From Pleurodeles waltl (taxonomy: Eukaryota > Chordata > Amphibia > Caudata > Salamandridae), in assembly GCF_031143425.1 (NCBI RefSeq), contig NC_090447.1, forward strand, positions 133,629,106-133,693,105: 64,000 nt of DNA, read 5' to 3'. Shown here piece after piece: positions 21,051 to 32,728 of this stretch. A program made the position numbers and the translations under genes. Below the pieces are notes generated by a model that did not search any database, was not told where the DNA came from, and saw only the letters and a list, made by a program, of their open reading frames with translations. The stretch's first letter is position 1; the number at the start of each line of letters is the position of its first letter.

Positions 21051-24011
21051 TCATGGAGTGTGTGCAGGGTCCAGGACGTCTCCTGCAGGCTCGGAAGCCT
21101 GACTACTGGGGATGCTGCTGATGTCTGCTGTAGTGGCACTGGCTGGGCACGTCGCGGGGCAGGTGGTGCTGGTTGTGGCGGTGTCTGCGGCGGAGATGCT
21201 GCGGGTGGTGCAGGTGTCTGCACTTGTGGAGGGAGACACCAGGCCGCCTCCTGCAGCCTCGGAAGGATGCCCATTGGGGATGATGCTGGTGACTTGAGGC
21301 AGCTGCCGTGCAGGTGGCGGGGCAGGTGGTGGTGGCTGTGGTGGTGTCTGCGGCGGAGATGCTGCCGGTGGTGCAGGTGTCTGCACTTGTGGAGGGAGAC
21401 ACAAGGCCGTCTCCTGCAGCATTGGAAGGCTGCCCACTGGGGATGATGCTGGTGACTGTACTTTAGGCAGCTGCTGTGCAGGTGGCGGTGTAGGTGGCGG
21501 TTGGTGCGGCGGTGCCCACCACGGTTCAAGTTGCTGGGCTGTCTTGCGGAAGGGGTAACACCAGTCCCTCACCCGGAGGCTCCGTGCCCTGAGCTGACTT
21601 CCCTTTGCTCTTGTGTCCCTTACCCACCTTGGAAGTCGCTGCTGGGACCTTGGCACTGTCCTCTTTGGTTCTGGAAGAGGCCTTGCTGGGTGATTGGGTG
21701 TGGCTTTTTTCTTCTGCATGCTGGCCCCTTCTTTACCTTGGCAGGTGGTGGAATAGAGTGGTCCTTGGATTCACTAGGTGGCACACTGGCAGCCCTGATG
21801 GGTGCCCCCTTCAATGTTCCAGGACTTGCAGGGACCAGACTTGGCGTGGATTTGGTGGCTGAGGTGCTGGTCAGGGCTCTAGACAACCTGGCCCTAGGGG
21901 AAGGACATGGGGGGGAGGTGTAGAGAAGAGGTCAATAATAGCCAGGAAAAGTTTCTTAGGCACACTGGGATGGGAAGATGAGGGGGCTTAGGAGTGGAGG
22001 AAGAGGTAGTGGTTGTAGGAGGTGTATGTCTGCTGAGTTTGGGTGAAGGTGAATGGGTTGGAGGCTGTTGTGAGGTGGATGGCTGTTGAGTGGGTGTGTG
22101 CTGGCGTTTGTGTACTTTGGGAGGAGGGCTCACAGACACACTGGGAGAGGACACAGGGACGTGTGAATGGTAGTGGGGGTGGTGATTGCACGTGTGTGGT
22201 GATGGGCGTGCTGGTGATGGAGTTAGTGGCTGAGGATGTAGGGCATGTAGGTGTGAGTGGAGACAAGACTGGGAGGGAGCAGGAGGATGTGGAGGAGGGG
22301 GACACAGTGAAGGCAGTGGATGTTGGTGTCTGCATGGGTATGGTGCTTGTGTGAGTGCCTGTGAGATGTGTGGTGCTTATGTTTGCCTGAGCCACTTTTG
22401 TGTTTTGATGTGTGTGCATGCTGGTCTGATGGTGTGCTTGGGATAGGCAGAGGTAGCGGGGATTAGGTCTGGGTAGTGGAAGTTGGAGGGTGGAGGCTGG
22501 ACACAGGGACAATGGCTGCAATCAGTGCTGAGGCCAGAGTCTGAAATGCTCTCTGTTGGGCCGCCACGCCAGAATGAATACCTGGAGGGCTTGTTTTTGC
22601 AAATGCCTCTCGACACCCTGGATGGCATTCAAAATGGTTGACTGTCCAACAGTGAAGGATCTCAGGAGGTCAATAGCCTCCTCACTGAGGGCAGCAGGGC
22701 TGACTGGGGCAGGGCCTGAGGTGCCTGGGGCGAAGCAGATGCCCACCCTCCTGGGTGAGCGGGCATGGAAAACATGCTGAGGGGCTGCTGGGAGGGCGGT
22801 GCTGGTAGGGGGGGTGGCGGCTGTACCTGTTGTTGCGGCGGGCACCAATGTGCCTGCCACCGCAACGGAGCTCCCATCAGAGGAGGAGTCGCTGTCGCTG
22901 GTGTCCCCTCCTGTCCCCGTCTTGGAGCTCTCCTCGCCCTCCATCCCACTGGTGCCTTCAGACTCCGTACATTCACCCTCCTGGGCCATGTGGGTTGCAG
23001 CTCCCTCCTGCTCCGGTACCACTGCTCCTCCGCCAGATGATGCTAATGCACACAAGGACAGTGTGACGAAACAAAAAGGGGGGGAGACAGAGGAGGCATA
23101 TGGTCAATGCCAGCAACACCACTACCGTTGGCGGACACAATACACAGGGAGCAGCCATATGCACTAGCCCACGCACTAACAGTTCTTAGGAAAATCACCT
23201 ACCCATGGGGGACGATGCCTAACCTCATTTGCTGCACACCTGGAACCCACAGGAGCCTGACTAATTGTAGATGCCCACTACCACAATTGGTGTTGGAGTG
23301 GCACAGAGCCTGCCTAACAAGGGACCTACCCTAGCAAGTTTGACCTGGCTTAGGGGAACCCACAGCCCACATACCCAACCCAGACACCCCGTAAAATGTG
23401 CAGAGTCAGCTGAATGAGACTTTACTCACCCCCTTGTGGCTGCTGTGAAGCCCTCAAGCGCCCCTCCAATCCGGATATCTCACCGCCCAGATCCGGAACA
23501 TCAGGGGGTCATGGTGCGACGGGCACCCCTTCCACGTTGGGAGGCCATCACCAGCTGGGCCTCCGCCGTCTTCTTGCTTCAGCAGTGCAGGTCCTCCCAT
23601 CTCTTGAGGCAGTGGGTGCTCCATCTATGATAGACCCCCAGGGTCTGCACTTCCTTGGCGCACACCAACTACCCTTCTTCTGGTGGGCGCTGACCTAGAG
23701 GAAAGGTAAAGTAAGAATGGAACTTACTCCATCGTCAGGTTCTTCTTACTCATTGACCACCAGTTCCCACCCATGCCCTGAAACACATACACTGACCATC
23801 TTCACATGCAGGCCACAGCCCCCCCACCAACATGTATCTTCCATCCAGACCACTCCATACAATCATGTCCCATCCATCATGCTCACAGTGTACTCACCTG
23901 TTTGTCTGGAGGACCGTAGAGTAGCGTGTACTGGGGGAGGACCCCATCCACCCGTTTGTCTTACTCCTCTGCGGTGAAGGCAGGGGCCCTTTCCCCAGAC
24001 ACATGAGCCAT
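21051..24011 (-). pseudogene. Harbinger Myb2 protein, copy 3
   Basis: Exon 1 is 24011-23898 (again 114 nt), with an in-frame TAA where other copies read ELEKL. Exon 2 is 23694-23430. Exon 3 starts at 23042 and is open to about 22522 (SDSDSSSDG linker, LSEEAIDLLRSFTVGQSTI block), then changes frame. The C-terminal part (21051-21720) is unlike copies 1 and 2. It is a Pro/Ala/Gln-rich array (PPAASPPQTPPQPPPPAPP) rather than TAEQDTAA or VTAQEASPIV repeats, so the tail of this gene diverges quickly between subfamilies. Confidence 0.78.
21100..21480 (-). repeat. Tandem repeat of about 165 bp in the Myb2 tail (copy 3)
   Basis: About 2.5 units that share GCGGCGGAGATGCTGC, GGTGTCTGCACTTGTGGAGG and GGGGATGATGCTGGTGACT. 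On the minus strand it is largely open and Pro-rich. The period is estimated by eye. Confidence 0.65.
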
Positions 24012-26332
24012 TGTCGTTTCCAGACTAAGGTCACAGCAGCACTTGCAGTGTAGGTCCTCTCCTGTTGAAGGTCAGGTATCAAGTGAGTGAACAGATAGAA
24101 AATGGCGGTCACGTCCACGGCGGTGCGTTCCGTCCCCACTGGCGTACATCGTCATTGGCTCCTGGAATCCATAGGGCCCAATGATAACCAATGGTAAATT
24201 GTGCGGCGGACTTTGACCGCCTACCGCGACGCTGCACAACGCCAGTTCAGTTACCTCATTTCCCCTTGTCCCTCCTTAGAGGTCAGACAGCTGCCATTTC
24301 AAGGGGGCACATGGCAGGGCACCTAACTGTGTCACAGCACATTTGGGCAGGAATACAGACAGACCGCGCCACACACCAATTAAATCACAATAGTGCTAAA
24401 CACCCTTGTGCAACCTATGTGGTACATGACCCTCTGCTCACCATTCTCCTCCATAGGGCACATCCGCTTGGGCAGATGATGAGATGGCGTCATCCTCCGG
24501 TGTACAGAACCCTGGTGGACCTATCGACAATGGAAGACAGACACATCATTATCACCTCCAGACTTGATCGTGCCACAATCCAAGAACTATGTGCCCAATT
24601 GGAGCCTGACCTGATGTCAGATATCCGCCAGCCCACAGGTATCCCCCCTCTAGTGCAGGTCCTGTCAGTGCTCCATTTCCTGGCCAGTGGTTCCTTTAAT
24701 CAGAGATGTCACAGCCAATGTTCTCTAAAGTGTTGACCAGAGTTTTGTCTGCCTTGGTGAAACACATGCGCAGCTACAACGTTTTCCCCCAGGTGGATGA
24801 TTTGTCCACAGTGAAAGGAGACTTCTACGCCCTGGGATATATCCCCAACATCATTGGTGCCATTGATGGTACACATGTGGCATTTGTCCCCCCCTTGCAG
24901 GAATGAACAGGTGTACAGAAATCGTAAAAGCTACCATTCCATGAATGTGCAGATGGTGTGTTTGGCAGACCAATACACATCTCATTTGAATGCCAAGTAT
25001 CCTGGCTCTGTGCATGACGCTTACATTTTGAGGAATAGCGGCATCCCTCATGTGATGGGGCAACTCCAGAGGCACGGTGTGTGGCTTATAGGTAAGCCCA
25101 AGGTCCCCACACAGTACGAATAGGTGTCTGGGTATGGTATAGTCCCTAAGGGTTGGTGTTTGTCTAACAGGTATCCCTCGACATTTGTAGGTGACTTTGG
25201 TTACCCCAGCTTGTTATGGCTACTGACCCCAGTGAGGAATCCCAGGACAAGGGCAGAGGAATGCTACAATGAGGCACATGAGCGAACTAGGAGGATTATA
25301 GAGCGGGCTTTCGGCCTCCTGAAGGCCAGATTCCGGTGCCTACATTTAACAGGTGGCTCCCAATACTACTCACTGAAGAAGGTGTGCCAGATCATCGTGG
25401 CACGCTGTATGTTGCACAACCTGGCTTTGCGACGCCAGGTGCCTTTTCTGCAGGAGGATGGGCCTGATGTTGGTCTTGTGGCAGCTGTGGAACCTGTGGA
25501 CAGTGAAGAAGAGGAGGCAGAAGAAGAAGATATTGACAACCGAAACAACATCATCATGCAGTACTTCCAGTGAGACACAGGTAAGAGACTGACACTGCTC
25601 CTCTCATGTCAGACTACTGTAGGGCATTGTATAAGTCTGCCTTTTTACCTCTGTGTATGGACCCTGACAGTCCACTTTGGCTTTTCTTTCCACAGAAACA
25701 TGTCGGCCATTTTTAGATAGGTGATCCAGTGAGTCCTTGTTCTCACCCAGGTGTCCCATCCTTGTTTTAAACACGCTAGCAGATACCATTATTAAAAGTA
25801 TAGATTGCACACTGGTAACTGCCTAGGTGTTTTTATATCTTTCCCTAGCTTAGATGGATCCCACTAATTCCAGATTTAAAAAAATTACGCACTCCCTCCC
25901 GTTCTTTTAACAGTGAGGTTGAGTCCGCCCAGGTGGCATTGTCCTACCTGGGTGGGGCTAGGTGGTCAAATGATGAAGCATTACACTATATAGTGTGTGA
26001 GACCACCTAGTTCGTAAAGGAACCCCCCCATTACCACTTCACAGCACTTACACTTCATTCACACACCCATTCAGGTCAAGGAGCTCCAGGAAAATCTCCT
26101 TTGGGTACAGCTCCTCATTATAAGTGAACCCATACCCTTTTCGTGTTTTTTTTACCATTATATGATGTACATAATCAAGTGGACCAAGGAAATCAATGAC
26201 TATTCTCTCCCAAGCATACTCAGGGAGTTCTGACCTGTTCAGAGTATGTTGAGTAGCTTTGGTTGACAGACGTAGTTGACGGGCCTTGAGCCCCTTTTCA
26301 ATTCTTTCATCCAAGTATGAAAACCAAGCTCA

Positions 26333-27618
26333 GGCCCTAATTTTTACTTTGGTGGACTTTCTAAAGACTGTCAAAGCCACGGGCGTCAGAAGACTGCCAG
26401 TGCTGGTGGTTTTCCGCCCACCATATTACGAGTACTGCTGGATTTATGCCACTTTTTAAGGAAGAAATCCAGCAGTAGTCGTGTTGGTGGGCAGAGGTGC
26501 ATGGGCAGTTCCATCACCAGCCCCGCCCCGCCAGAAGGACTCCACCAGCCGTATTATGAGTTGTAATACGACCAGGCAGTGTCCTGATGGCAGGGCCTGG
26601 CCGACGGTGGAAGAGCCCCTTCCCTGACAGATGACCTCCTCGCTGGACAAGGTAAGTCAGGCGTCCAACAGGGGAGAGGGTGGGGGGGTGAGGGTGTTGT
26701 GTGTGCGTGTGTGTATGAGTGTTTGTACGCGTGTGTGTATGCATGTTTGTATGAGTGTTTGTATGCGTGTGTATGAGTGTTTGTATGCATGTGTGTATGA
26801 GTGGGTGTTAGCGTGTGTGTATGAGTGTGTGTTTGTGTTTGTAGATGAGTGTTTGTATGTGTGTGTGTATGAATGTGTGAATGAGTGTTTGTATGTGAGT
26901 GTTTCTGTGTGTTTGTTTGCGTGTGTGTATGTGAGTATGAGTGCTCAAGTGAATGCAAGTATGAGTGCTGAAGAGTATGTGAATGTGAGTGCTGAAGTGA
27001 ATGCATGTATAGATACATGTGAGTTAATGCGTGTATGTCAGTGTTGGTAAACGAGTGTATGCAGTGTGCATGTGGGTGTGTGTGTGCTTGTATGCGGGTA
27101 TGGGGTGGGGGAATGTGGGAAGGGTGGTGCTGTACCTTGTAGAGGGTGCTGTACCTGTTGGGGGGACCGGTGCTCTCTACCTAGTGGGGGTGTGAGGTGT
27201 GGGGGGATGAGGGTGCTGTAACTGGGAGGGGGAGGTGGGCGGTGTCCCTGGTGGGGGGGGGTGGGAGGGGAACTGTACCTGGTGGGTGGGTGGGGGAAGG
27301 GGAGAGGGGGGTATTGTGGTTGCTGGGGGAGTCATCTGCAGGTGACAGGGAGAACTTCCCTGTCACTTATAGCCTTTCCGCCAGGGTTTTTTTGTGGCAG
27401 TGCTACCGCCAAGGAAACCCTGGTGGAAAACCAGCTCAAAATACCGCAGCAGTCTTCATTGGACCACCAGGTCAGAGATGCCCCTCTCAGGGCCGGCGGG
27501 TCCGACCGCCGCAGCGGGATGAATGGGGATGTGGCGATCTTCACCGCCAGCCTATTGGTGGTGAAGCCACCACCATGGCCCTGGCTTTCAGAAGACCTCC
27601 TGGGTCATAATGAGGTCC
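26333..27618. mobile_element. Harbinger-type MITE with microsatellite expansion
   Basis: Ends GGCCCTAATTTTTACTTTGG (left) and, on the other strand, GGACCTCATTATGACCCAGG. Flanked by TCA at 26330-26332 and 27619-27621. Short palindromic blocks occupy both ends. The middle has expanded into TG-rich and G-rich simple repeat. No protein. Confidence 0.72.
26690..27330 (+). repeat. Imperfect (TG)n / TATGAGTGTTTG repeat and G-rich tract
   Basis: 26690-27060 is a degenerate array of GTGTGTATGAGTGTTTGTAT; 27120-27330 is GGGGGTG-rich. Open frames across it are compositional. Confidence 0.85.
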
Positions 27619-27772
27619 TCAGTGTTGGAGAGCTCTGTTTGTGACAATAATACCCAGATGTTCTTTGTGAGCCAATTTGACTACCTTTTGTCGCTGTCTT
27701 TCCAGAATCAGGATCCCCGATCCCTCAAAATATAATTCCTTCCGGAATTCTGACAATTCATGTTTAGCGTTT

Positions 27773-28495
27773 TTAATTTTGTATATTTACCATCATTACT
27801 GAGAGGTGGAATGTGTTTATCCATGACTGATGTGTAATTATGTCTTTTAACTTCAGCAGGTCACTTCCATGACTCGCAGCAGTGACAATCTGGGCTAACT
27901 GTACAGCAGCTGGCAATACTTGACTTGACAATGAAATTGATGTAGGCCTTAGCCATCTTGGATGGAGTACTGTGACCTTGTATGGGCACTCTCGAAAAGA
28001 AGTCAGAAGGATTCTGATATTTTCCTGGACTATGCACAATCATATTCTTACAATCTCGGTACCCATTGTTCAATTCGAGGAGGCCTCCTGACTTTTGGAT
28101 TGCCAAAAATAGTCAGCAATGCTTGATGACCACTCACCAGTGTAAGTAGCTTTCCATACAGGAACACATGGAAATGTTCACAAGTCAATTCCACAGCGAA
28201 ACTCTTTCTCAGGCTGTTTGTAAGCAAGTTATGTTTGAGACAAACTTCTACGAGCATAGGCCACAATCTGCTATCTAGCATTTGGGCAACCACTATGCTG
28301 TGCAAGTACAGCACCTAACCTGACTATGCTTGCATCAACTACAATCTCTGTATGAAGCATAGGATCAAAGAACCCCATTTCTGTAGCATTTTCAATGGCA
28401 TGTTTGTTTCTCTTAAATCTTTCATCACACTCTTTTGACCATTGAAATCAAGAAATTTTCTTTGTCAACTCTCATAATGGAGCCCTAACAGTGGA
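27773..28495 (-). pseudogene. Gypsy-like RT 3' part and RNase H remnant
   Basis: Minus-strand translation gives WSKECDERFKRNKHAIE and IVVDASIVRLGAVLAQ (the start of the Gypsy RNase H, with its Asp), then FAVELTCEHFHVFLYGK, VSGHQALLTIFGNPK and HSPGKYQNPSDFFSR. These resemble in order the FAVER..Y..HF..YG, TDH..L..I and NPAD..SR features of Ty3/Gypsy pol. The frame is lost several times. It is cut at its upstream end by LTR-A copy 3. Confidence 0.72.
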
Positions 28496-29928
28496 TGTTG
28501 GAAATTGGGTCACTAGTTGGCAAAGGCATGCACCCTGTCCAGCAAGGACCACAATCCTAGTCAGGGTAAGTGTACACACAACCTAAATCATCCTGTGCTC
28601 ACCCTCCGGTAGCTTGGCATGGAGGAGGCGGGCTTAATTTAGAAAGCAATGTGTAAATTATTTGTGCAACAACTAATACAATAACTCATACAGTAAAACA
28701 GTGAAAACACCACAGAAAGACTCCACAATATGGTAGAAGAATAGATTATGATTTTATAAGTAAAACAAGACCAAGGTGACTACAATCCTATGCATAGATC
28801 CTGGGATATGCACTGTTAAAGATTTAGGTGAAAATACCTCATACAATGCTCAAAGCACCAACTGTGGTTATCTGGTTGTACTGGAGCGGGACAAAGTCGA
28901 AAGTTCAGTCCGACCATAAGAAAGAGCAGGCCAGCTAGAGCGGCCCACTTGGGCCTGCTGAACACAATACCTTAAATCCTGGTGCGCGGTCTGCGGGCGT
29001 CGTTTTGCTAGGCTTTGCGTTGTCCGGTGTTGATTCCAAGAAACTGCAGCATGGTTTTGCGGGGCTTGGAGTCACTTTGCATTGATATCAGGGAGTTGTG
29101 CAGTGAGGCTATGCAGGGCTTGGCATTGCTTTGCATCAGTTCTGGTGAGCTCTGCAGCAAGATTTTGCAGGGCTTGGTGTCACTGTACTTTGGTTCCAAT
29201 GGACTGGCAGCTGCGTGATGAGGCTTTGAGGGTCTTTGAGCCACCCGGCAAGGGTGGCAGCTTTGCAACAAGGCTTCACATTGCTTTGCCACAGTTCTGA
29301 TGAGCACCACAGAAGGTAGAATACAGGGCAGACTCACAACTTGCAGAGTCCAGATGCAGATGGTTCAAGTCTTTGATGTCCCAGAGACCTGGGAACAGGA
29401 GGAAAGATAACAAGCCCCTGGAGCTCATTTGTGGTAGGAGCGCAGAGTTATTCCAGCAGAGTCAGAGAGCACCAGGAAGCAGGGCAACAAGAAGAAAAGC
29501 AGTCCTTACAGAAAAGCAGGTCAGTCGATTCCCTTGAGCAGCACCACAGTCTATCTGACAGATTGCAGTAGTAGGTCCAGAAGTGTTTGATTTTATGGGT
29601 CACAGACCCAGTATATACCCAAATGTGCCTTTGAACTGGAGGAAACTTCAGAGAGTAGTTTTGAAATGCACAAGTTCCCCTTTTAACCAGGTGCCGTCTG
29701 CCAGGTGATCTATGGGGGGTTATCAGTCCTTTGCATGGGGTCTGGCCATTAGCCTTTAAAGTGTAAGTGAGGCTCCCTCCATCCTTCCTGCCCTGGAAGA
29801 CCCATCAGTACGCAGATGAATGCAGATACAGATGAGTGTCCTGTGTTTACGGCTGTCTGGATAGAATGCACAAGGAGTGCTGTCGCCCAGTACAGACCAG
29901 ACATGGATTAGAGACATATTGTAAGGTA
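28496..29928 (-). mobile_element. LTR-A, copy 3 (truncated)
   Basis: It starts TGTTGGAAATTGGGTCACTA, which is the reverse complement of the 3' end of LTR-A copy 1, and continues colinearly. The far end at 29815-29928 matches 53690-53800 of copy 2 in reverse complement. The other LTR end is absent, so no TSD can be tested. It sits inside the Gypsy RT/RNase H region. Confidence 0.75.
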
Positions 29929-30440
29929 CAACCACACACTCCCACCACCATCACACCCACAGATACAACTCCCACCACTACAGCAACACTCACACATACC
30001 ACAAGCACACACCCAGTCAGTGCACCCACCATAACACAAACACACACCACCACACATACAGACACAACTCCAACCACTAGAGCAACACACTCGCCCAGAC
30101 AATCAGTAAAAGACACAAATCTAAAATTATAGCATACACCCCAGACCCTCAAGCAGCCACACCTTCAATAAACACACAGACAACAGCCCTCCCTCGACCT
30201 CCCAAACCCAACTCCCTCAATAAAACGCTACCCATTTTCCTAAGGAGAGTCCACTTTTTTCCCTGGCCCTCACACCTTCCACTTCCCATTCCACCCCTAC
30301 CAAATGTAAATGGCCCCCTTCCAAATCCCAAACAACCCCTACAAAACCCACCCCTCCCAAACCTACCACTCCCAAAAGAAAATCCTCAACTCCCAAACTG
30401 AAGGACCCACCCCTCAATTAAGATAATTGAGGTGCCTGCT
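29929..30440. repeat. CA/CCCA-rich low-complexity stretch
   Basis: Begins with ACACACTCCCACCACCATCA-type repeats and grades into C/A-rich DNA whose translations are Thr/Pro-rich. It could be a decayed Harbinger Myb2 tail, which has a similar composition, but no diagnostic block is present. Confidence 0.4.
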
Positions 30441-30517
30441 CTCTGCTCCATAGATGGCCCTTCCAGAGATTTTGTTTATTTTGGCAGTGTAAATAGGAGG
30501 CAATTTATGGGCATTCA

Positions 30518-31962
30518 GCCCTGAATTTAAACTTTCTGGCCTAGTGCCATTGATGCTATTATTTTGGAGTGCATCTTACAGAAAATATGAGAGTTATCAC
30601 ATACTTATAATAAAATTGGATTTGAGAATGCCTTTGACCTGGCCTTCTTTTGGGATTGTTACTAATTGCTTGCTGGTGATGTTCTTTCTGCTAATGTGTT
30701 TGCCATGCACATACTCTCATTTGTGACAGTGACAAACACAGGTTGTATATTTTAGTTGTTTTTACATGCATACATTAGTGTTGTACATTATTGTAGTGAT
30801 GGACATATTCTTTTTTGTGCAAGCATTCATGTTACTGGACACTTACACCAAAATAATATGTGTTTCTGTTTTTGTGAGTGGAGAATGCATGTGTGTTTAT
30901 TTTGACATATGTCAATAATATGCACATATCCATTACATAGATGACCTGGCATTTTATAGTTGAATGGGTTCTTATGTTTGTGATATATTGTACACACGAA
31001 GAGGGCATGTGACAATAATACATCTCTGCTATGTTTGAAGTTCACTATTACAAATTGTATTGCATTCTGTGTACACCCACCTGAAGAATGTTGTAGTGTA
31101 ATTGCCACATTATCATGGGATTGTTTGGTTCAAATTGGGGATACTGTTTAAGTTGATCATTAAGATATGTTGGGGGCATTATTGCACAGACCTTAATGGG
31201 CACATTTCTATTTGAGATTGTTGAGACTTTTTGTGTAGATGTCCATTGCAATGAAGGCGGTCTGTTGCAGATTGGTGGGTGCTACTTATATCTCAGTTTC
31301 TGTTCTGATAAAGTTTCAGACTTAAACATTAATCACTTCAGCAATGTGCAACCTTATGGTAGTGTTTACACAGAATAATGAGCCATGTATGAGTCCAGTT
31401 GTACTGTAAAGATACAACTCAGCAGGTAACAGGAATGCCTGTGACTTAACTTCTATTCTGGCAATGGTGGGGTTGATTTCCATCTTGGACTTGGCTCAGC
31501 AGGTAATAGGAATGCCTGTGACTTAACTTCTATTCTGGCGATGGTGGGGTTGATTTCCATCTTGGACCTGGCCCAGGAGCAATAAAATTAATGGTAGCAT
31601 TGGGATCATGGCAGCAGGATACATGTAAAGCGTTAGCAAGGTGAATTTAGTTTTTATGTAGCTCCCAATATGCCAACTCAGTTGTGGAGGTTTAGCCACC
31701 ATGGTTGCGTCAGCGGGTCTGCACATTGCTATTGGCTCAGTGGTAAAAGGAGCTGTGGTCCCGCTGTCAGACACTTTTGCCTACGGAGCCATTGATGTGG
31801 GTGAAGATTATTGATGATGATGGTAGAAGACTGCCGGTCTTTCGCCTATGTTCCCTCTGACAACTTAATACGGAGGGCGGATCCTCACGGCACCAGGAGG
31901 GTTTCCTGTTGAAAAGTCAAATGTGGGGCCACTATTGCCAACATCTAAATCAAGACCTAAGT
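30518..31962. mobile_element. Possible further Harbinger-type insertion
   Basis: The left edge GCCCTGAATTTAAACTTTCT and the right edge read inward (GGTCTTGATTTAGATGTTGG) resemble terminal repeats of another Harbinger MITE family. The right edge lies exactly where the Gypsy RT frame is lost. No clean TSD is visible. The AT-rich interior at 30560-31400 has no recognisable gene. Confidence 0.35.
31421..31574 (+). repeat. 77-bp direct duplication
   Basis: 31421-31497 and 31498-31574 are near-identical head-to-tail copies (CAGCAGGTAACAGGAATGCC / CAGCAGGTAATAGGAATGCC) differing at only a few positions, which suggests a recent duplication. Confidence 0.9.
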
Positions 31963-32221
31963 CTCTTTTATTGAAAAAAATCCAACATGTGAAAAGGTTG
32001 TGATATGCCTGCAACTTTCTTCAAGTTCCAACTGATGATAACCTTTATTCAAATCAAGTCGAGAGAAGACCTTGGCAACTTTCAATTGCATTATCATGTC
32101 AGCAATGTGCAAACCTGTCATTCTCATTCAATTGCTTTGTTTGCCTGGTACATGTCAATGCATATGCACACAGCTCCTTCGGACTCCATTATGGGCACTA
32201 CTGCTATGGGAGAAACACATA
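31963..32221 (-). pseudogene. Gypsy-like reverse transcriptase N-part
   Basis: Minus-strand motifs are AVCICIDMYQANKAIE, then FSRLDLNKGYHQLELE (the RT motif that carries the first catalytic Asp), then RHITTF and HVGFF. These match the expected spacing of Ty3/Gypsy RT. Frame changes between the blocks show decay. The upstream part lies beyond the MITE at 32222-32728. Confidence 0.78.
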
Positions 32222-32728
32222 GGGGGTCATTCCGACCCCGGCGGTCAAGGACCGCCGGGGCCGGGGATGCGGGAGCACCGCCAACAGGCTGGCGGTGCCC
32301 CGCAGGGCATTCTGACCGCGGCGGTTTGGCCGCGGTCAGAACAGGAAAACCGGCGGTCCCCAGCCGGTTTTCCGATGCCCTGAGGAATCCTCCATGGCGG
32401 CGCAGCTTGCTGCGCCGCCATGGGGATTCCGACACCCCATACCGCCATCCTGTTCCTGGCGGGTCGCCCGCCAGGAACAGGATGGGGGTATGGGGTGTCG
32501 TGGGGCCCCCGTAAGAGGGCCCCACAAAGAATTTCAACTGCACCCGTCGCACCTTCCCACTCCGCCGGCTCCATTCGGAGCCGGCTTCCTCGTGGGAAGG
32601 GGTTTCCCACTGGGCTGGCGGGCGGCCTTCTGACGGTCGCCCGCCAGCCCAGCGTGAAAGCCAGAATGGCCTCCGCGGTCTTTCGACCGCGGAGCGGCCA
32701 TATGGCGGTTCCCGCCAGAATGAGCCCC
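32222..32728. mobile_element. Chained-palindrome Harbinger MITE, copy a (507 bp)
   Basis: Ends GGGGGTCATTCCGACCCCGG and, inward from the right, GGGGCTCATTCTGGCGGGAA. TSD ATA at 32219-32221 and 32729-32731. Almost the entire length is a series of about eleven consecutive hairpins, for example GACCGCGGCGG/CCGCGGTC, CCATGGCGGCGCAG/CTGCGCCGCCATGG and CCGGCTCC/GGAGCCGG. Excision with one ATA restores an open frame between Gypsy protease and RT. Confidence 0.9.

Larger units (their letters stand above)
20114..25573 (+). pseudogene. HARBI1-like transposase (copy 3), all three exons present
   Basis: Exons are 20114-20196 (83 nt), 24457-25091 and 25191-25573, with a 99-bp second intron (GT 25092, AG 25190). 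The catalytic triad is readable: Asp at 24865-24867 (AIDGTHVAF), Asp at 25016-25018 (SVHDAY) and Glu at 25301-25303 (RIIERAFGLLKARF). The acidic C-terminus ends QYFQ. Two breaks are seen: a short deletion near 24695 in the GSFQT region, and a +1 frame change at the C7 run 24888-24894, the same place as in copy 1. Intron 1 is about 4.26 kb and contains the antisense Myb2. Confidence 0.87.
19786..25830 (+). mobile_element. PIF/Harbinger transposon, copy 3 (right end missing)
   Basis: The left terminus GGCCCTCATTACAACCCTGG is followed by the same subterminal order as copy 2: exon 1, partial 64-bp units, Myb2 on the minus strand, then transposase exons 2 and 3. Similarity to the transposase 3' flank of copy 1 fades by about 25,830 and no right terminal repeat or Myb1 is found. 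The cut position is approximate. Confidence 0.82.
26048..27770 (-). pseudogene. Gypsy-like integrase remnant, interrupted by a MITE
   Basis: On the minus strand 26332-26048 encodes ...YLDERIEKGLKAR followed by AWERIVIDFLGPLD, the start of an integrase catalytic core with its first Asp. The zinc-binding side continues at 27770-27619 beyond the inserted MITE. Integrase joins retrotransposon cDNA to chromosomal DNA. The remainder of the DDE core is missing at the left. Confidence 0.7.

Noticed and set aside
26554..27050. His/Thr- or Val/Cys-rich frames over the TG repeat
   Set aside because: Pure simple-sequence translation inside a MITE.
30544..31378. Possible host gene in the AT-rich block
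   Set aside because: Only short frames, no splice-consistent chain and no recognisable domain; edges look like transposon termini.
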